Shown: positions 25,609-34,040 of the stretch, one piece after another
Numbering within the stretch: position 1 is the first letter of the stretch
Layout of the letters: each line of letters starts with the position of its first letter
Assembly: GCA_947501275.1 (NCBI GenBank)
Contig: CANMVD010000006.1
Coordinates: 62,001 to 126,000, forward strand
DNA length: 64,000 nucleotides
DNA from: an uncultured Tateyamaria sp.
GTDB lineage: Bacteria > Pseudomonadota > Alphaproteobacteria > Rhodobacterales > Rhodobacteraceae
Reading direction: 5' to 3'
Notes under the pieces: generated by a model
The model's database searches: none
What the model was told of the DNA's origin: nothing
Seen by the model: the letters and a program-made list of their open reading frames with translations, nothing else
Program-made: the position numbers and the translations under genes

Positions 25609-26862
25609 TTACTGCTGTGGTGCGTACCAGCTGGCCAAACCTTCTTGCAGACTGGCCCCCAATTCCTCAGGCGAAGATGTGCCCTTGATGGCCGCGACTG
25701 ACGCGCCCCAGGTCTCATTCTCGAGGTTTGGCGTGCCGCGCGACAGGATCTGGTAGGTCGAGCGAATCGTGCTTTCGCATTCACCACGCCAGCCTACAAT
25801 TTCCTTGGCCAGCGGGTCTTCAAGTTCTACCGGTTCTTTGGAGAGCGGGAAGAACCCGGGCAGCGCATTGCCGAAGATGGATGCGAATTCCGGGCTGCCG
25901 ACCCACGCAAGGAACGTTCTGGCGGCCTCCGGATTTTCGGTCTTGGCGTTCATGCCAATGCCAATATCGGTGTGGTCAGAAATGTAGCATGTGTCGCCTG
26001 CATTCTGCACTGGTGGCTTGAAGGCCCCCATTTCGAAATCGGCCTGCGTGTTAAAGCCGGATATTTCCCAGGAACCTGCCGGATAGATCGCAGCGCGGCC
26101 CAGCGTGAACAGGTTTTGGCTGTCTGGATAGGTCTGCGCCTCAAAGCCGTCCCCCAGATACGCGCCCCACTTGGCCAGCGTTGCATATGGCGCAGTCCAG
26201 GCCTCGTCTGTCAGTTTTTGCTCGCCGGCGATCAGCGCGCGGCGGCCTTCTTCGCCTTTCCAGTAGTTTGGACCAATGTTGTTATAGCCCATGGTGGCTG
26301 CTTCCCACTGGTCGTTGGTGCCCATGGCCATGGGGATGTAGTTTCCATCTTCCTTGAACTTCTCAAGCGCGGCAAAGAACTCGGCTTCGGTGTTGGGCAC
26401 TTCGACACCCACCTCGGCAAAGGCGTCCTTGTTGTAGATGAAGCCGTGAATCACCGAAGCCATCGGAACGCAGAACGTGGCATCGCCGTCATCCGTCTGC
26501 CATGCTGATTTGGCAACATCGGAAAAGTTGTTCATGGCGTCCATGTCGTCAAGATCGGCCAGATGACCGGCCTCAAACAGCGCAAGTGAAGCATCAAAAG
26601 GTCGGCACGTGATGATGTCACCGGCAGAACCTGCATCGAGTTTCGAATTCAGCACCGCGTTGTATTCTGCGGGGGCCGACGGCGTGAAGTTCACTTTGAT
26701 GCCGGGATGTTCGGCCTCAAAGGCCGGAATGATTTTCTCCTGCCAGAGCACGAGGTCGTCGTTGCGCCAGCTTTCGATGGTCAGCGTGACGTCTTGCGCC
26801 ATGGCACTTGTCGCAGTCAGCGCAGTGCTCAACAGTGCCAGTTTCAGTGTGTTGCGGGTCAT
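25609..26862 (-). CDS. solute-binding protein, carbohydrate family 1 (amino-sugar importer)
   Basis: A 417-residue periplasmic binding protein. GGGAGGATCC precedes ATG 26862. The signal peptide ends at SAMAQ/DVTLTI (about residue 23). SBP_bac_1 features include ESWRNDDLVLWQEKIIPAFE at about 31-50, ITCRPFDASLALFEAG, and FLAWVGSPEFASIF near the C-terminus. It lies 35 bases downstream of murQ, which points to an amino-sugar ligand such as GlcNAc, MurNAc or a peptidoglycan or chitin saccharide (inference from context). Confidence 0.92.
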   Translation of the reverse strand: MTRNTLKLALLSTALTATSAMAQDVTLTIESWRNDDLVLWQEKIIPAFEAEHPGIKVNFTPSAPAEYNAVLNSKLDAGSAGDIITCRPFDASLALFEAGHLADLDDMDAMNNFSDVAKSAWQTDDGDATFCVPMASVIHGFIYNKDAFAEVGVEVPNTEAEFFAALEKFKEDGNYIPMAMGTNDQWEAATMGYNNIGPNYWKGEEGRRALIAGEQKLTDEAWTAPYATLAKWGAYLGDGFEAQTYPDSQNLFTLGRAAIYPAGSWEISGFNTQADFEMGAFKPPVQNAGDTCYISDHTDIGIGMNAKTENPEAARTFLAWVGSPEFASIFGNALPGFFPLSKEPVELEDPLAKEIVGWRGECESTIRSTYQILSRGTPNLENETWGASVAAIKGTSSPEELGASLQEGLASWYAPQQ

Positions 26863-26897
26863 ATTGGATCCTCCCAGATTGCAACCAGTTTTTTGTC

Positions 26898-27785
26898 TTA
26901 AGCGGAGCGCCCCAACGCAGGGCGCAGATGTCCATTTGTTTCGGCCAGTCGCTGCGTAGCCGCATCGCGCGCCAACCCAGAAGCCGCCATAAGTGTGGCG
27001 GCTTTTACATCGCCCTGTGCCGCTTCGAGGGCACTTTGTGCGGCAGCCTCTGACACTCCGGCGATTTTTGCGACAATCCCGCTGGCGCGGGCGCGCAACT
27101 TGATATTGTCAGCATAGAGATTGACCATCATTCCGTCATGCACATGGCCAAGATGCACGGCCATCAGGGTCGACAACATATTCAGCGCTATCTTTTGTGC
27201 GGTCCCTGCCCCCATCCGGGTCGACCCCGACAAAACCTCGGGTGGCGTTTCCAGAAGGATGGCATGATCCGCAATGCTCAGCAGCTCAGTGCCCGGATTG
27301 TTGGCGATACCCACGACCGCCGCACCCTTCGCCTTGGCGATACGCGCGGCAGCAACTGTGAAGGGCGTTGAACCGCTGGCCGAGACCGCGATCAAGGTAT
27401 CTGTTCCACAGATCCTTTCCAGCGCAGCCTCCAACCCGGCCACTTCGTCCTCGGTGCCACCCGGCATCTCGACGCCGGATGGCAATCCGCCGGCCATATG
27501 TATGCGCAATTGCGCTGCAGGGATCGAAAACGTCCCGCCAAGCTCCTGCGCATCCGCCGCCGCCATCAGGCCCGATGAGCCTGCTGCTGCATAATGCAGG
27601 CAGGCGCCAGCACCGATTGTACGCGCCATTGCCTCAGCACCTGCGCAGATGGCCGGGATCGCCGCCGCAACACTTGCGGCAGCAGCAACCTGCCCAGCCG
27701 CGAGCAGCGTCGCAATGTCAGCAGGAGGGCGCTCATCCAAGCCGACAGCGCCCTCATGCAAATGTTCTGTCACCTTCACAGACAC
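26898..27785 (-). CDS. murQ: N-acetylmuramic acid 6-phosphate etherase
   Basis: Cleaves the D-lactyl ether of MurNAc-6-phosphate, giving GlcNAc-6-phosphate and D-lactate, in cytoplasmic peptidoglycan sugar recovery. GTG 27785 is chosen (MSVKVTEHLHEGAVGLDERP) because GAGGGAG sits 6 bases upstream, giving 295 residues, the normal family length. The SIS domain contains VSASGSTPFTVAAARIAKAKG at about 137-157, and TRMGAGTAQKIALNMLST is the MurQ-typical phosphate-binding helix. First gene of the leftward operon. Its leader overlaps 11-bp-phased ATACC boxes. Confidence 0.93.
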   Translation of the reverse strand: MSVKVTEHLHEGAVGLDERPPADIATLLAAGQVAAAASVAAAIPAICAGAEAMARTIGAGACLHYAAAGSSGLMAAADAQELGGTFSIPAAQLRIHMAGGLPSGVEMPGGTEDEVAGLEAALERICGTDTLIAVSASGSTPFTVAAARIAKAKGAAVVGIANNPGTELLSIADHAILLETPPEVLSGSTRMGAGTAQKIALNMLSTLMAVHLGHVHDGMMVNLYADNIKLRARASGIVAKIAGVSEAAAQSALEAAQGDVKAATLMAASGLARDAATQRLAETNGHLRPALGRSA

Positions 27786-27812
27786 ACGATTCTCCCTCAG
27801 GTTTCGATCAAG

Positions 27813-27845
27813 ATACCTATTAAATACCATTTGTCTACCATTTAA
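27813..27845 (-). promoter_or_regulatory. three 11-bp-phased operator-like repeats upstream of murQ
   Basis: ATACCTATTAA (27813), ATACCATTTGT (27824) and CTACCATTTAA (27835) are three consecutive 11-base units with the core TACC. On the murQ strand they read as GGTAT/GGTAG boxes facing the gene. They occupy the promoter leader 28-60 bases before the murQ start. They are best explained as binding sites for the GntR-family regulator encoded at 28823 (inference). Confidence 0.65.
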
Positions 27846-27904
27846 TTTTTTGCCACAATTTTGCCGCAATCAGAGCCACTAAAACGCTGATCATCGAGAT
27901 TTTG

Positions 27905-27950
27905 GTACCATTTAGGACTTTGAATTTCAGAATAGGTATTATAAAGGTAT
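27905..27950 (+). promoter_or_regulatory. operator-like boxes upstream of the amino-sugar kinase gene
   Basis: GGTAT at 27935-27939 and at 27946-27950 are two 11-bp-phased boxes on the plus strand, the second followed by CT and ending 4 bases before the kinase ATG. GTACCATTTAG at 27905 is a further match to the murQ-side repeat. The kinase-side pair is GGTAT-TATAAA-GGTATCT and the murQ-side pair, read on the minus strand, is GGTAT-TTAATA-GGTATCT, so the two sites are mirror copies. The AT-rich TATAAA in the spacer could be the -10 element. Confidence 0.65.
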
Positions 27951-27954
27951 CTTC

Positions 27955-28836
27955 ATGACAGATTCGCCTCACTCCCCAGTCCTTGCCATTGATGGTGGCG
28001 GCACGCGGTGTCGCTTTGCGCTCCAGACTGCGGGGAAATGCGTGGTGGCCGAAGTCGGATCGGCCAATGTGGCAACCGACTTCGACGGTGCCGTGCGGCG
28101 ATTGAAGGATGGCATCGCCACTCTGGCACAACGCGCGGACACCAAGGTTGAGGCTTTGTACGACTTGCCAGCTTTTGTCGGACTGGCCGGGGCAACGGGC
28201 ACAGCGGTGGCCGAACGTCTGATGCGCGCATTGCCACTGCAAAACGCGCGCTACGACGATGATCGACGCGCCGCGTTACGGGGCGCGTTGGGGCGGGGTG
28301 ACGGGGTTGTGGCCCACTGCGGCACAGGCTCGTTCTTTGCCGCACAAGAGGGTGGCCAAGAAGCATTCGGCGGTGGGTGGGGTGCGGTTCTGGGCGATCA
28401 GGCCTCGGCCCAATGGGTCGGGCGCAAGGCGCTGACACAGCTTCTGCGCCACGTAGACGGATTCATCCCTGCCTCCGCCCTGATGCAAGATTTGATGGAC
28501 CGGTTTCAAAACCCCGAAAACGTTGTGCAGTTTGCTCAGGATGCGAAGCCAGCCGATTTCGGCGCGCTTGCCCCACGGGTCACCTCGCATGCAGCCAGCG
28601 GCGACCCGGTCGCACAGGACATCCTGCAATGCGGAGCAGACTATATCGCAGCTGAGCTCAGGCAGATGGGCTGGACCTGCGGCATGAAGATATGCCTGAC
28701 AGGCGGGATCGGGCCGCACTATGCGCCGCTATTGCCGGACGAGATGAAATCCGACCTCGCTCAACCGCTCGGGCAACCGCTTGATGGGGCAATCGCCCTC
28801 GCGCAGGAATTGGAGATACCACATGGAAATCGCTGA
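27955..28836 (+). CDS. BadF/BadG/BcrA/BcrD-type ATPase, probable GlcNAc/MurNAc (glucosamine) kinase
   Basis: A 293-residue ASKHA-fold sugar kinase. The phosphate-1 loop VLAIDGGGTRCRFAL is at about 8-22, phosphate-2 VVAHCGTGSFFAAQ at about 114-127, GGGWGAVLGDQASAQWVGRKAL at about 136-157, and the adenosine loop CLTGGIGPHYAP at about 245. This family includes GlcNAc kinase, MurK and GspK. The position opposite murQ and upstream of nagA indicates it phosphorylates imported GlcNAc and/or MurNAc at O6. AAGG lies 7 bases before ATG 27955. Confidence 0.88.
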   Translation: MTDSPHSPVLAIDGGGTRCRFALQTAGKCVVAEVGSANVATDFDGAVRRLKDGIATLAQRADTKVEALYDLPAFVGLAGATGTAVAERLMRALPLQNARYDDDRRAALRGALGRGDGVVAHCGTGSFFAAQEGGQEAFGGGWGAVLGDQASAQWVGRKALTQLLRHVDGFIPASALMQDLMDRFQNPENVVQFAQDAKPADFGALAPRVTSHAASGDPVAQDILQCGADYIAAELRQMGWTCGMKICLTGGIGPHYAPLLPDEMKSDLAQPLGQPLDGAIALAQELEIPHGNR

Positions 28837-29578
28837 GTTCTTACGCCCAGAGGGCTGGCTGAGTCCATCTGCCGGACCGCGCTACGTACAATTGCGCAGA
28901 CGGCTTGAGGCCGGGATCGAGGACGGCATTCTGGCGCCAAACGCCTCACTCCCACCAGAACGCGAGATTGCCGAGATCACCGACCTGTCCAGGGTCACCG
29001 TGCGCAAAGCCATCCAGGAGTTGGTCCGCGAAGGCACCGTAGAGCAAAGACAGGGATCCGGGTCCTTTGTGCGCGAACCCGTGACGCGCGTCGAACAATC
29101 GCTGTCACAACTCACCTCGTTCACCGAAGACATGCAACGCCGCGGGCTTGAAACGACGTCTAAATGGCTGGAACGTGGTGTTTTCATGCCCTCTCCGGAT
29201 GAAGTGGTGGCACTGGGACTTGCGGCAAACGATCAGGTCGCACGCATCTACCGCCTGCGCGAAGCAGGCGGACGGCCCATGGCGCTGGAGCGGGCCGCCC
29301 TGCCCCTCGACCTTTTGCCAAATCCCACCGCTGTGACGACATCGCTTTACGAGCTGCTGGAGCAATCCGGTGTGCGCCCCATTCGCGCGGTTCAGAAAAT
29401 CTCGGCGGTCAATCTGGCGGCCGAGGAAGCCGACCTTTTGAACGTCGCAGAGGGAACAGCTGGACTGCGCATCCAGCGCACGTCCTACCTTGAAAGCGGC
29501 CGCGTCGCAGAACTCACCCGGTCCATTTATCGCGGCGACGCCTACGATTTCGTGGCCGAACTGCGGTTGTCGAATTGA
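28823..29578 (+). CDS. GntR-family regulator with UTRA domain (NagR/NagQ-like)
   Basis: A 251-residue HutC-subfamily repressor. The start at 28823 overlaps the kinase gene by 14 bases. The winged helix-turn-helix is at about 20-85 with LPPEREIAEITDLSRVTVRK and VEQRQGSGSFVREP. The UTRA effector domain is at about 95-245 with RIYRLREAGGRPMALERAAL and the terminal strand-rich part. In this context the effector is expected to be a phosphorylated amino sugar such as GlcN6P or GlcNAc6P, and the targets are the GGTAT boxes at 27813-27845 and 27905-27950 (inference). Confidence 0.88.
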   Translation: MEIAEFLRPEGWLSPSAGPRYVQLRRRLEAGIEDGILAPNASLPPEREIAEITDLSRVTVRKAIQELVREGTVEQRQGSGSFVREPVTRVEQSLSQLTSFTEDMQRRGLETTSKWLERGVFMPSPDEVVALGLAANDQVARIYRLREAGGRPMALERAALPLDLLPNPTAVTTSLYELLEQSGVRPIRAVQKISAVNLAAEEADLLNVAEGTAGLRIQRTSYLESGRVAELTRSIYRGDAYDFVAELRLSN

Positions 29579-29591
29579 ATAGGCATATGAG

Positions 29592-30620
29592 ATGACTTCT
29601 GACACCACACTGATGCGGCGGGAAATTCTCGAAATCCCTGATGCTGTTGAACGGCTGCTGTCGCAGGGCGGCAACGACATCCGGAAAGCCGCCGCGGCTG
29701 CGCGCGACATCAATCCGACATTCCTGTTGTCGGTTGCGCGCGGTTCTTCCGATCACGCCTGCACCTATCTGAAATACGCCAGCGAGTTGGTGCTGCGCCG
29801 CCCCATGGCGTCGGTCGGGCCGTCAGTGAAATCAGTATATGACGTTGACCTGATCGCGAATGGCGCCCTGTGCGTGTCAGTCTCGCAATCCGGCATGAGC
29901 CCCGACATCGTGCGCATGACCGACTCCGTACAAGCTGCGGGTGGCATGGCAATCGCGATCACCAACAATCCAGAATCTGATCTGGCAAAAGTCGCCTCCG
30001 CAACCCTGCCAATCCATGCCGGTCCAGAACTGAGCGTTGCAGCTACCAAGACTTTTGTCACGTCTTTGGTGGCCGGGCTCTGGCTGATCGCAGAGATCAA
30101 ACAAGATGCGGCACTGGTTGCTGCAATACGTGCCCTGCCCGCCCATTTGGCAACCGCAACGGCTTGCGATTGGTCCGAGGCCGCACAGGCCATGAACGGG
30201 CGCTCGCTGTTTACACTTGGACGCGGTCCCTCTTGGGCCATCGCCAACGAGGCGGCGCTGAAATTCAAGGAAACCTGCCTCATTCATGCCGAAAGCTACT
30301 CTTCTGCCGAAGTCCTGCATGGCCCCGTGTCCATCATAGAACAGGGTTTCCCGGTGATTGGCTTCGCCGCAGGCGATGCTGCCGAAAGCAAGCTCGTCGA
30401 AGTCGCGGACACATTGGCCGACAAAGGAGCGACAGTATTTGCCACTTCTGCCAAGCTGAAAAAGGCGACCGCACTGCCGCATGCAAGGACGGATCACTGG
30501 CTGACTGACCCCATCGCCGCAATCGTGTCATTCTACGGTATGGTCGAGAACATTGCGCGCAGCCGGGGTATCAACCCGGACACGCCGCGCCACCTGAAGA
30601 AAGTCACTGAAACCGTATGA
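29592..30620 (+). CDS. double SIS-domain sugar isomerase, glucosamine-6-phosphate deaminase type (NagB-II/GlmS-like)
   Basis: A 342-residue protein with two SIS domains equal to the isomerase half of GlmS, and no N-terminal glutaminase. SVARGSSDHACTYLKYASEL is at about 37-56, VSVSQSGMSPDIVRMTDS at about 95-112, ATKTFVTSL at about 149 and AEVLHGPVSIIEQGFP at about 236-251. GlmS-like proteins without the glutaminase part act as GlcN6P deaminases producing Fru6P and ammonia. It lies between the regulator and nagA, and no classical nagB is seen, so this is the likely deaminase step. Confidence 0.88.
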   Translation: MTSDTTLMRREILEIPDAVERLLSQGGNDIRKAAAAARDINPTFLLSVARGSSDHACTYLKYASELVLRRPMASVGPSVKSVYDVDLIANGALCVSVSQSGMSPDIVRMTDSVQAAGGMAIAITNNPESDLAKVASATLPIHAGPELSVAATKTFVTSLVAGLWLIAEIKQDAALVAAIRALPAHLATATACDWSEAAQAMNGRSLFTLGRGPSWAIANEAALKFKETCLIHAESYSSAEVLHGPVSIIEQGFPVIGFAAGDAAESKLVEVADTLADKGATVFATSAKLKKATALPHARTDHWLTDPIAAIVSFYGMVENIARSRGINPDTPRHLKKVTETV

Positions 30621-31786
30621 GTGTAGCCACCACAACTTTCGTCGGCGGACGTGTCTTTGATGGCGAGCACTTGCACACGGCCAAAGCCGCGCAGTTCCGC
30701 AACGGTGTGTTCGTTGGACTGGTTCCCGAAGCAAACATTCGTTCGGATGGGACTGTTTGCGATTTGGGCGGGGATATCCTGTCACCCGGCTACGTGGATC
30801 TTCAGGTCAACGGTGGCGGTGGCATCATGCTGAACGATGCCCCTATGGTTCAAACCCTTGCCCGGATCGCTGCGGCCCATCGCTCACTCGGCGCGACAGC
30901 GATTTTGCCAACCTTGATCACTGACACACCGCAAAAAACGACCGCCACGATAGAGGCCGTGCGTATGGCCTTGCGCGAAAATCTGGCAGGTGTCGCTGGG
31001 TTGCACCTCGAGGGGCCGCATTTGTCCGTTGCCCGCAAAGGCGCACACGACGCTGCGCTGATCCGGCCCATGGACGATAGGGATCTTCACCAGTTGCTGG
31101 CGGCCAAGGCCGACATTCCCATTCTCAAAGTCACCTTGGCACCGGAAAGTGTCACGCAAGACCAAGTGAGCACGTTGGTACAGGCGGGAATTCTTGTCTC
31201 GCTTGGGCACACAGACGCCGATTTCGACACCTGCCGCGCCTACGCAGAGGCCGGGGCCTCCTGTGTGACGCATTTGTTCAACGCAATGAGCCAACTTGGA
31301 AATCGCGCGCCCGGATTGGTCGGGGCGGCATTGGATCTGGGTGAAATATCTGCCGGGGTCATCGCGGACGGCATTCACGTACATCCCGCGTCCTTGCGCG
31401 CTGCTTGGGCCAGCAAACGGGGGCCTGGGCAGCTCTTCCTCGTGAGCGATTCCATGGCTGTGGCCGGGACAACCGAGACGGAGTTTTCCCTTGACGGGCG
31501 TCGGATCACGCGGCGGAACCGCCAACTGACACTGGAAAATGGCACACTCGCCGGCGCAGATCTCGACCTGACCACCGCCATCAAGGTTCTTGTCAACGAA
31601 GTGGGCATTGATCTGGAGACCGCGATGCGGGCCGCGACAACCGTACCGGCGCGTCTTATCGGTCTTGATGGTGGATTGGTTGTCGGCAAAACCAAGCTGG
31701 CTGACCTCAACCGGATATCTGGCAATTTGTCGGGATTGCAATCACTTGCAGCGGCGCCAGAGCACATCCGCTCAACCAACCCTTGA
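30617..31786 (+). CDS. nagA: N-acetylglucosamine-6-phosphate deacetylase
   Basis: A 389-residue amidohydrolase that converts GlcNAc-6-phosphate to GlcN-6-phosphate plus acetate. Metal and substrate motifs are GLHLEGPHLSVARKGAH (about 128-144, metal Glu), SLGHTDADF (His about 200), VTHLFNAMSQLGNRAPG (His about 221), VIADGIHVHP and LVSDSMAVAGT, the catalytic Asp. The N-terminal DLQVNGGGG replaces the H-x-H of other amidohydrolases, as is normal in NagA. ATGA overlap with the SIS gene. Last gene of the rightward operon. Confidence 0.95.
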   Translation: MSVATTTFVGGRVFDGEHLHTAKAAQFRNGVFVGLVPEANIRSDGTVCDLGGDILSPGYVDLQVNGGGGIMLNDAPMVQTLARIAAAHRSLGATAILPTLITDTPQKTTATIEAVRMALRENLAGVAGLHLEGPHLSVARKGAHDAALIRPMDDRDLHQLLAAKADIPILKVTLAPESVTQDQVSTLVQAGILVSLGHTDADFDTCRAYAEAGASCVTHLFNAMSQLGNRAPGLVGAALDLGEISAGVIADGIHVHPASLRAAWASKRGPGQLFLVSDSMAVAGTTETEFSLDGRRITRRNRQLTLENGTLAGADLDLTTAIKVLVNEVGIDLETAMRAATTVPARLIGLDGGLVVGKTKLADLNRISGNLSGLQSLAAAPEHIRSTNP

Positions 31787-31849
31787 TCGCACGCACCGAC
31801 CAATCCGGCCGTCGCGGCACCTGCTGTTACCTTAGGGAGATGGACCGCC

Positions 31850-32440
31850 GTGCACTTCGGCATTCCGCAAACCATCAGCATCAACGAAAGTGCCGACAAG
31901 CCGAATGACGGCCGTTGTGATGCCATGACCCGACGCGCATGGATCATTGATGGGGCAATTGACATGTCCGAACCCGGTCTATTGGGGCTCAAGGTGGCGC
32001 ATCATGGCTCGCCTCGACGGCCAGCACAGCCTTCTCCGTTTCAGCCGAACGCGACATGCGACGCACCTGTCAGACCTTATATGACTGCATCGAAGCGCAG
32101 TTCGAAATGACAAGAACGCGCGAGGTTGCCTCTGCTTGGGACGTTCCGAAAGCCACCCTTGCGACCGCTCTGCCAGCAGAAAACAGACCGTCGGTCGCTT
32201 GGGCCGCTGATTGTGTTGCCCTGCAGACCTCGGGGAATGATGCAATGTGGTGCACGAGCGAACCCGGCACCAGCGAAGAAGCCGCAGACGTGCTGTCATT
32301 GGGCCGAGGGGTTGAAAGCCGCCAATGCTGACTTGCCCCACCTTGCCGCGCAATTCCGCGCACCGCTCAGTTGGGTGAAGGCGCATGTCGGCGGCGACTT
32401 CATCCCGCCGGACAAAAAAGCGATTTGTCAGAGCGCTCGA
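31850..32440 (+). pseudogene. PP2C-like phosphatase remnant with two single-base frameshifts
   Basis: A GTG at 31850 with AGGGAG upstream opens ISINESADKPNDGRCDAM and RRAWIIDGAIDMSEPGLLG, the N-terminal W-x-x-D-G-A pattern of bacterial PP2C-type phosphatases. Adding one G to the G-run at 31984-31987 restores GAQGGASWLASTASTAFSVS and a long PP2C-like frame through VAWAADCVALQ. Removing one C at 32304-32305 restores LSLGEGLKAANADLPHLA. The C-terminal metal-binding SDG region is missing. So the gene is decayed and truncated, joined to an unrelated fragment on the other strand. Confidence 0.7.
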
Positions 32441-32871
32441 ACTTGTCACAAATCGTCCAAGTGTCATTGCGCCAATGCGGGTTTTGGTTGCCAAACAATT
32501 CCCGACGATAGTCCTTGAAAACAAAGTCCATTGCGAATTCTTTGACTAACGTGGCCTGTGCCTGAACCTCGGTCTTGAACCGGTCAAATTCGCGCAGCGC
32601 CTGATTAGACTTGTCGCCCATCAGCAGCACCCACAGCAACATGCGCCAGCGCCTTGTACGACATCGCAAACATGTTCTCGGCACAATCCAGAAACGGCGT
32701 GCCCGGCTCAGGGTGACCATGACGCAATTCAATGAACTCTGGCGGCATTCCACCCCGATAAATCCGTACCGCAGTCGATCCCCTTGGCAAGTGTTTGCAT
32801 GCCGATGACTGAAATGGTCGAAAACCCAACCATGTATGAATTCCCACTATTGAAAAGTCAGAGATCGACAC
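32400..32871 (-). pseudogene. frameshifted fragment of an unidentified protein
   Basis: Two overlapping minus-strand frames look like one broken coding sequence. The first (from about 32871) gives GSTAVRIYRGGMPPEFIEL and FLDCAENMFAMSYKALAH. A shift near 32640-32650 leads into MLLWVLLMGDKSNQALREF, DRFKTEVQAQATLVKEFAMD and FVFKDYRRELFG, ending at 32400. The joined reading is smooth and protein-like, so a one-base lesion is likely. I do not recognise the family. Its end overlaps the PP2C remnant, suggesting a deletion junction. Confidence 0.5.
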
Positions 32872-33259
32872 TGACGACTAACAGTCCAACCAGTCACGCA
32901 CCCCGATCACGTTTTCCTTCGGGCGCGACACTCTCGATTTGAGTATGTTTAAGGAGTCAATTCGAACTCAAGCTCGCAGATTGCGCATGGCATCGATGTC
33001 ACAAAAGAAAGTCACAAACGCAGTCATTTGACGAGTTAGTGTAAGGGTCAGCGAACGAGCTGTGAATTCGGTACATCTGCCGTTACGGCCGCAATCTTTT
33101 TTGACAATTACCAAGCCAAGCTTCCATCGTGCCGTGCGGTACATCCTGAAAACGCCAGACCTGATATGGTTAGTACCAACACAGTCTATTTGGTGCATTC
33201 TTGTTCTTGCACTCATGCTTATGAGATAGAACCTAGGTGTATAGATGGAGGATCTTCTC
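32872..33259. other. intergenic stretch, nothing recognised
   Basis: About 390 bases between the fragment at 32400-32871 and the GST-like gene. AT-rich in parts, with no ORF showing coding character, no clear repeat and no strong hairpin. The last 60 bases presumably hold the promoter of the 33260 gene, with GGAGG at about 33247-33251 as its ribosome site. Confidence 0.5.
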
Positions 33260-34027
33260 ATGGCATGGGACTACATCCCTTTTGAAGACTCTGGCACGAC
33301 AGGTGGCCTCAGAATGACTGTCGTTAGTGGCGTACCCAGCCCATGGGGGGAAGCGGCGAAAGGGATTTTCCACCTAAAGGAGCTTGATTGGTCTGCCGTC
33401 AGGCTTGATCCAACGAACAAGGAACTCGTGGAACGGTTCGGTGGCGCGTCTGCCCCGGCTGTTGTTTACGCGCAGGAACCACCACGATCAGGGTGGAAAG
33501 ATATCCTGTTACTGGCCGAACGTCTGGTACCTAATCCGAGCCTGCTGCCTCCCGACCCGGAAGATCGCGATCTGGCATTCTGTCTTGCACATGAACTCTG
33601 CGGTGAGGGTGGCCTTGGTTGGTCTCGGCGTCTCTGGCTGACCCATCTTGGGCTGAAGGAGGAAGGAGGGTTTTCCAAGTCCGTCGCGCAATACTTGGCT
33701 CAGAAGTACGGCTACTCGGAGCAGGCCAGTGTGGCTGCGCGCACTCGGGTTGTCGAGATATTGGCCAACTTCGCCGAGCGATTGGCATCACAAAGGGCGA
33801 AGGGATCGGACTATCTTTTTGATTGTGGGGTAACGGCATTGGACATTTACGCAGCGACCTTTGCCGCCTTGATTCAACCATTGCCAGATGAGGTATGCGC
33901 CATGCGCGCAAGCACGCGGGCTGCATTTTCTGATGTGGATGATGAAACGCTGGAAACCGCAGGGGAATTGCTGGCGCACCGGGATTTGATGTATGAGCGC
34001 TGGTTGGAAGGCGCGCTGAGGCTGTGA
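33260..34027 (+). CDS. glutathione S-transferase-like protein
   Basis: A 255-residue protein from ATG 33260, chosen because GGAGG lies 8 bases upstream of it and not of the ATG at 33245. The N-terminal 100 residues look thioredoxin-like (FGGASAPAVVYAQEPPRSGW resembles the cis-proline region and LLLAERLVP the following helix), and the rest is all-helical GST-C-like (LAFCLAHELCGEGGLGWSRRL, RVVEILANFAERLASQ). No conserved catalytic Ser/Cys is obvious, so it may be a non-enzymatic member. It is flanked by pseudogenes on both sides but is itself intact. Confidence 0.65.
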   Translation: MAWDYIPFEDSGTTGGLRMTVVSGVPSPWGEAAKGIFHLKELDWSAVRLDPTNKELVERFGGASAPAVVYAQEPPRSGWKDILLLAERLVPNPSLLPPDPEDRDLAFCLAHELCGEGGLGWSRRLWLTHLGLKEEGGFSKSVAQYLAQKYGYSEQASVAARTRVVEILANFAERLASQRAKGSDYLFDCGVTALDIYAATFAALIQPLPDEVCAMRASTRAAFSDVDDETLETAGELLAHRDLMYERWLEGALRL

Positions 34028-34040
34028 TGCGTGGACACAG

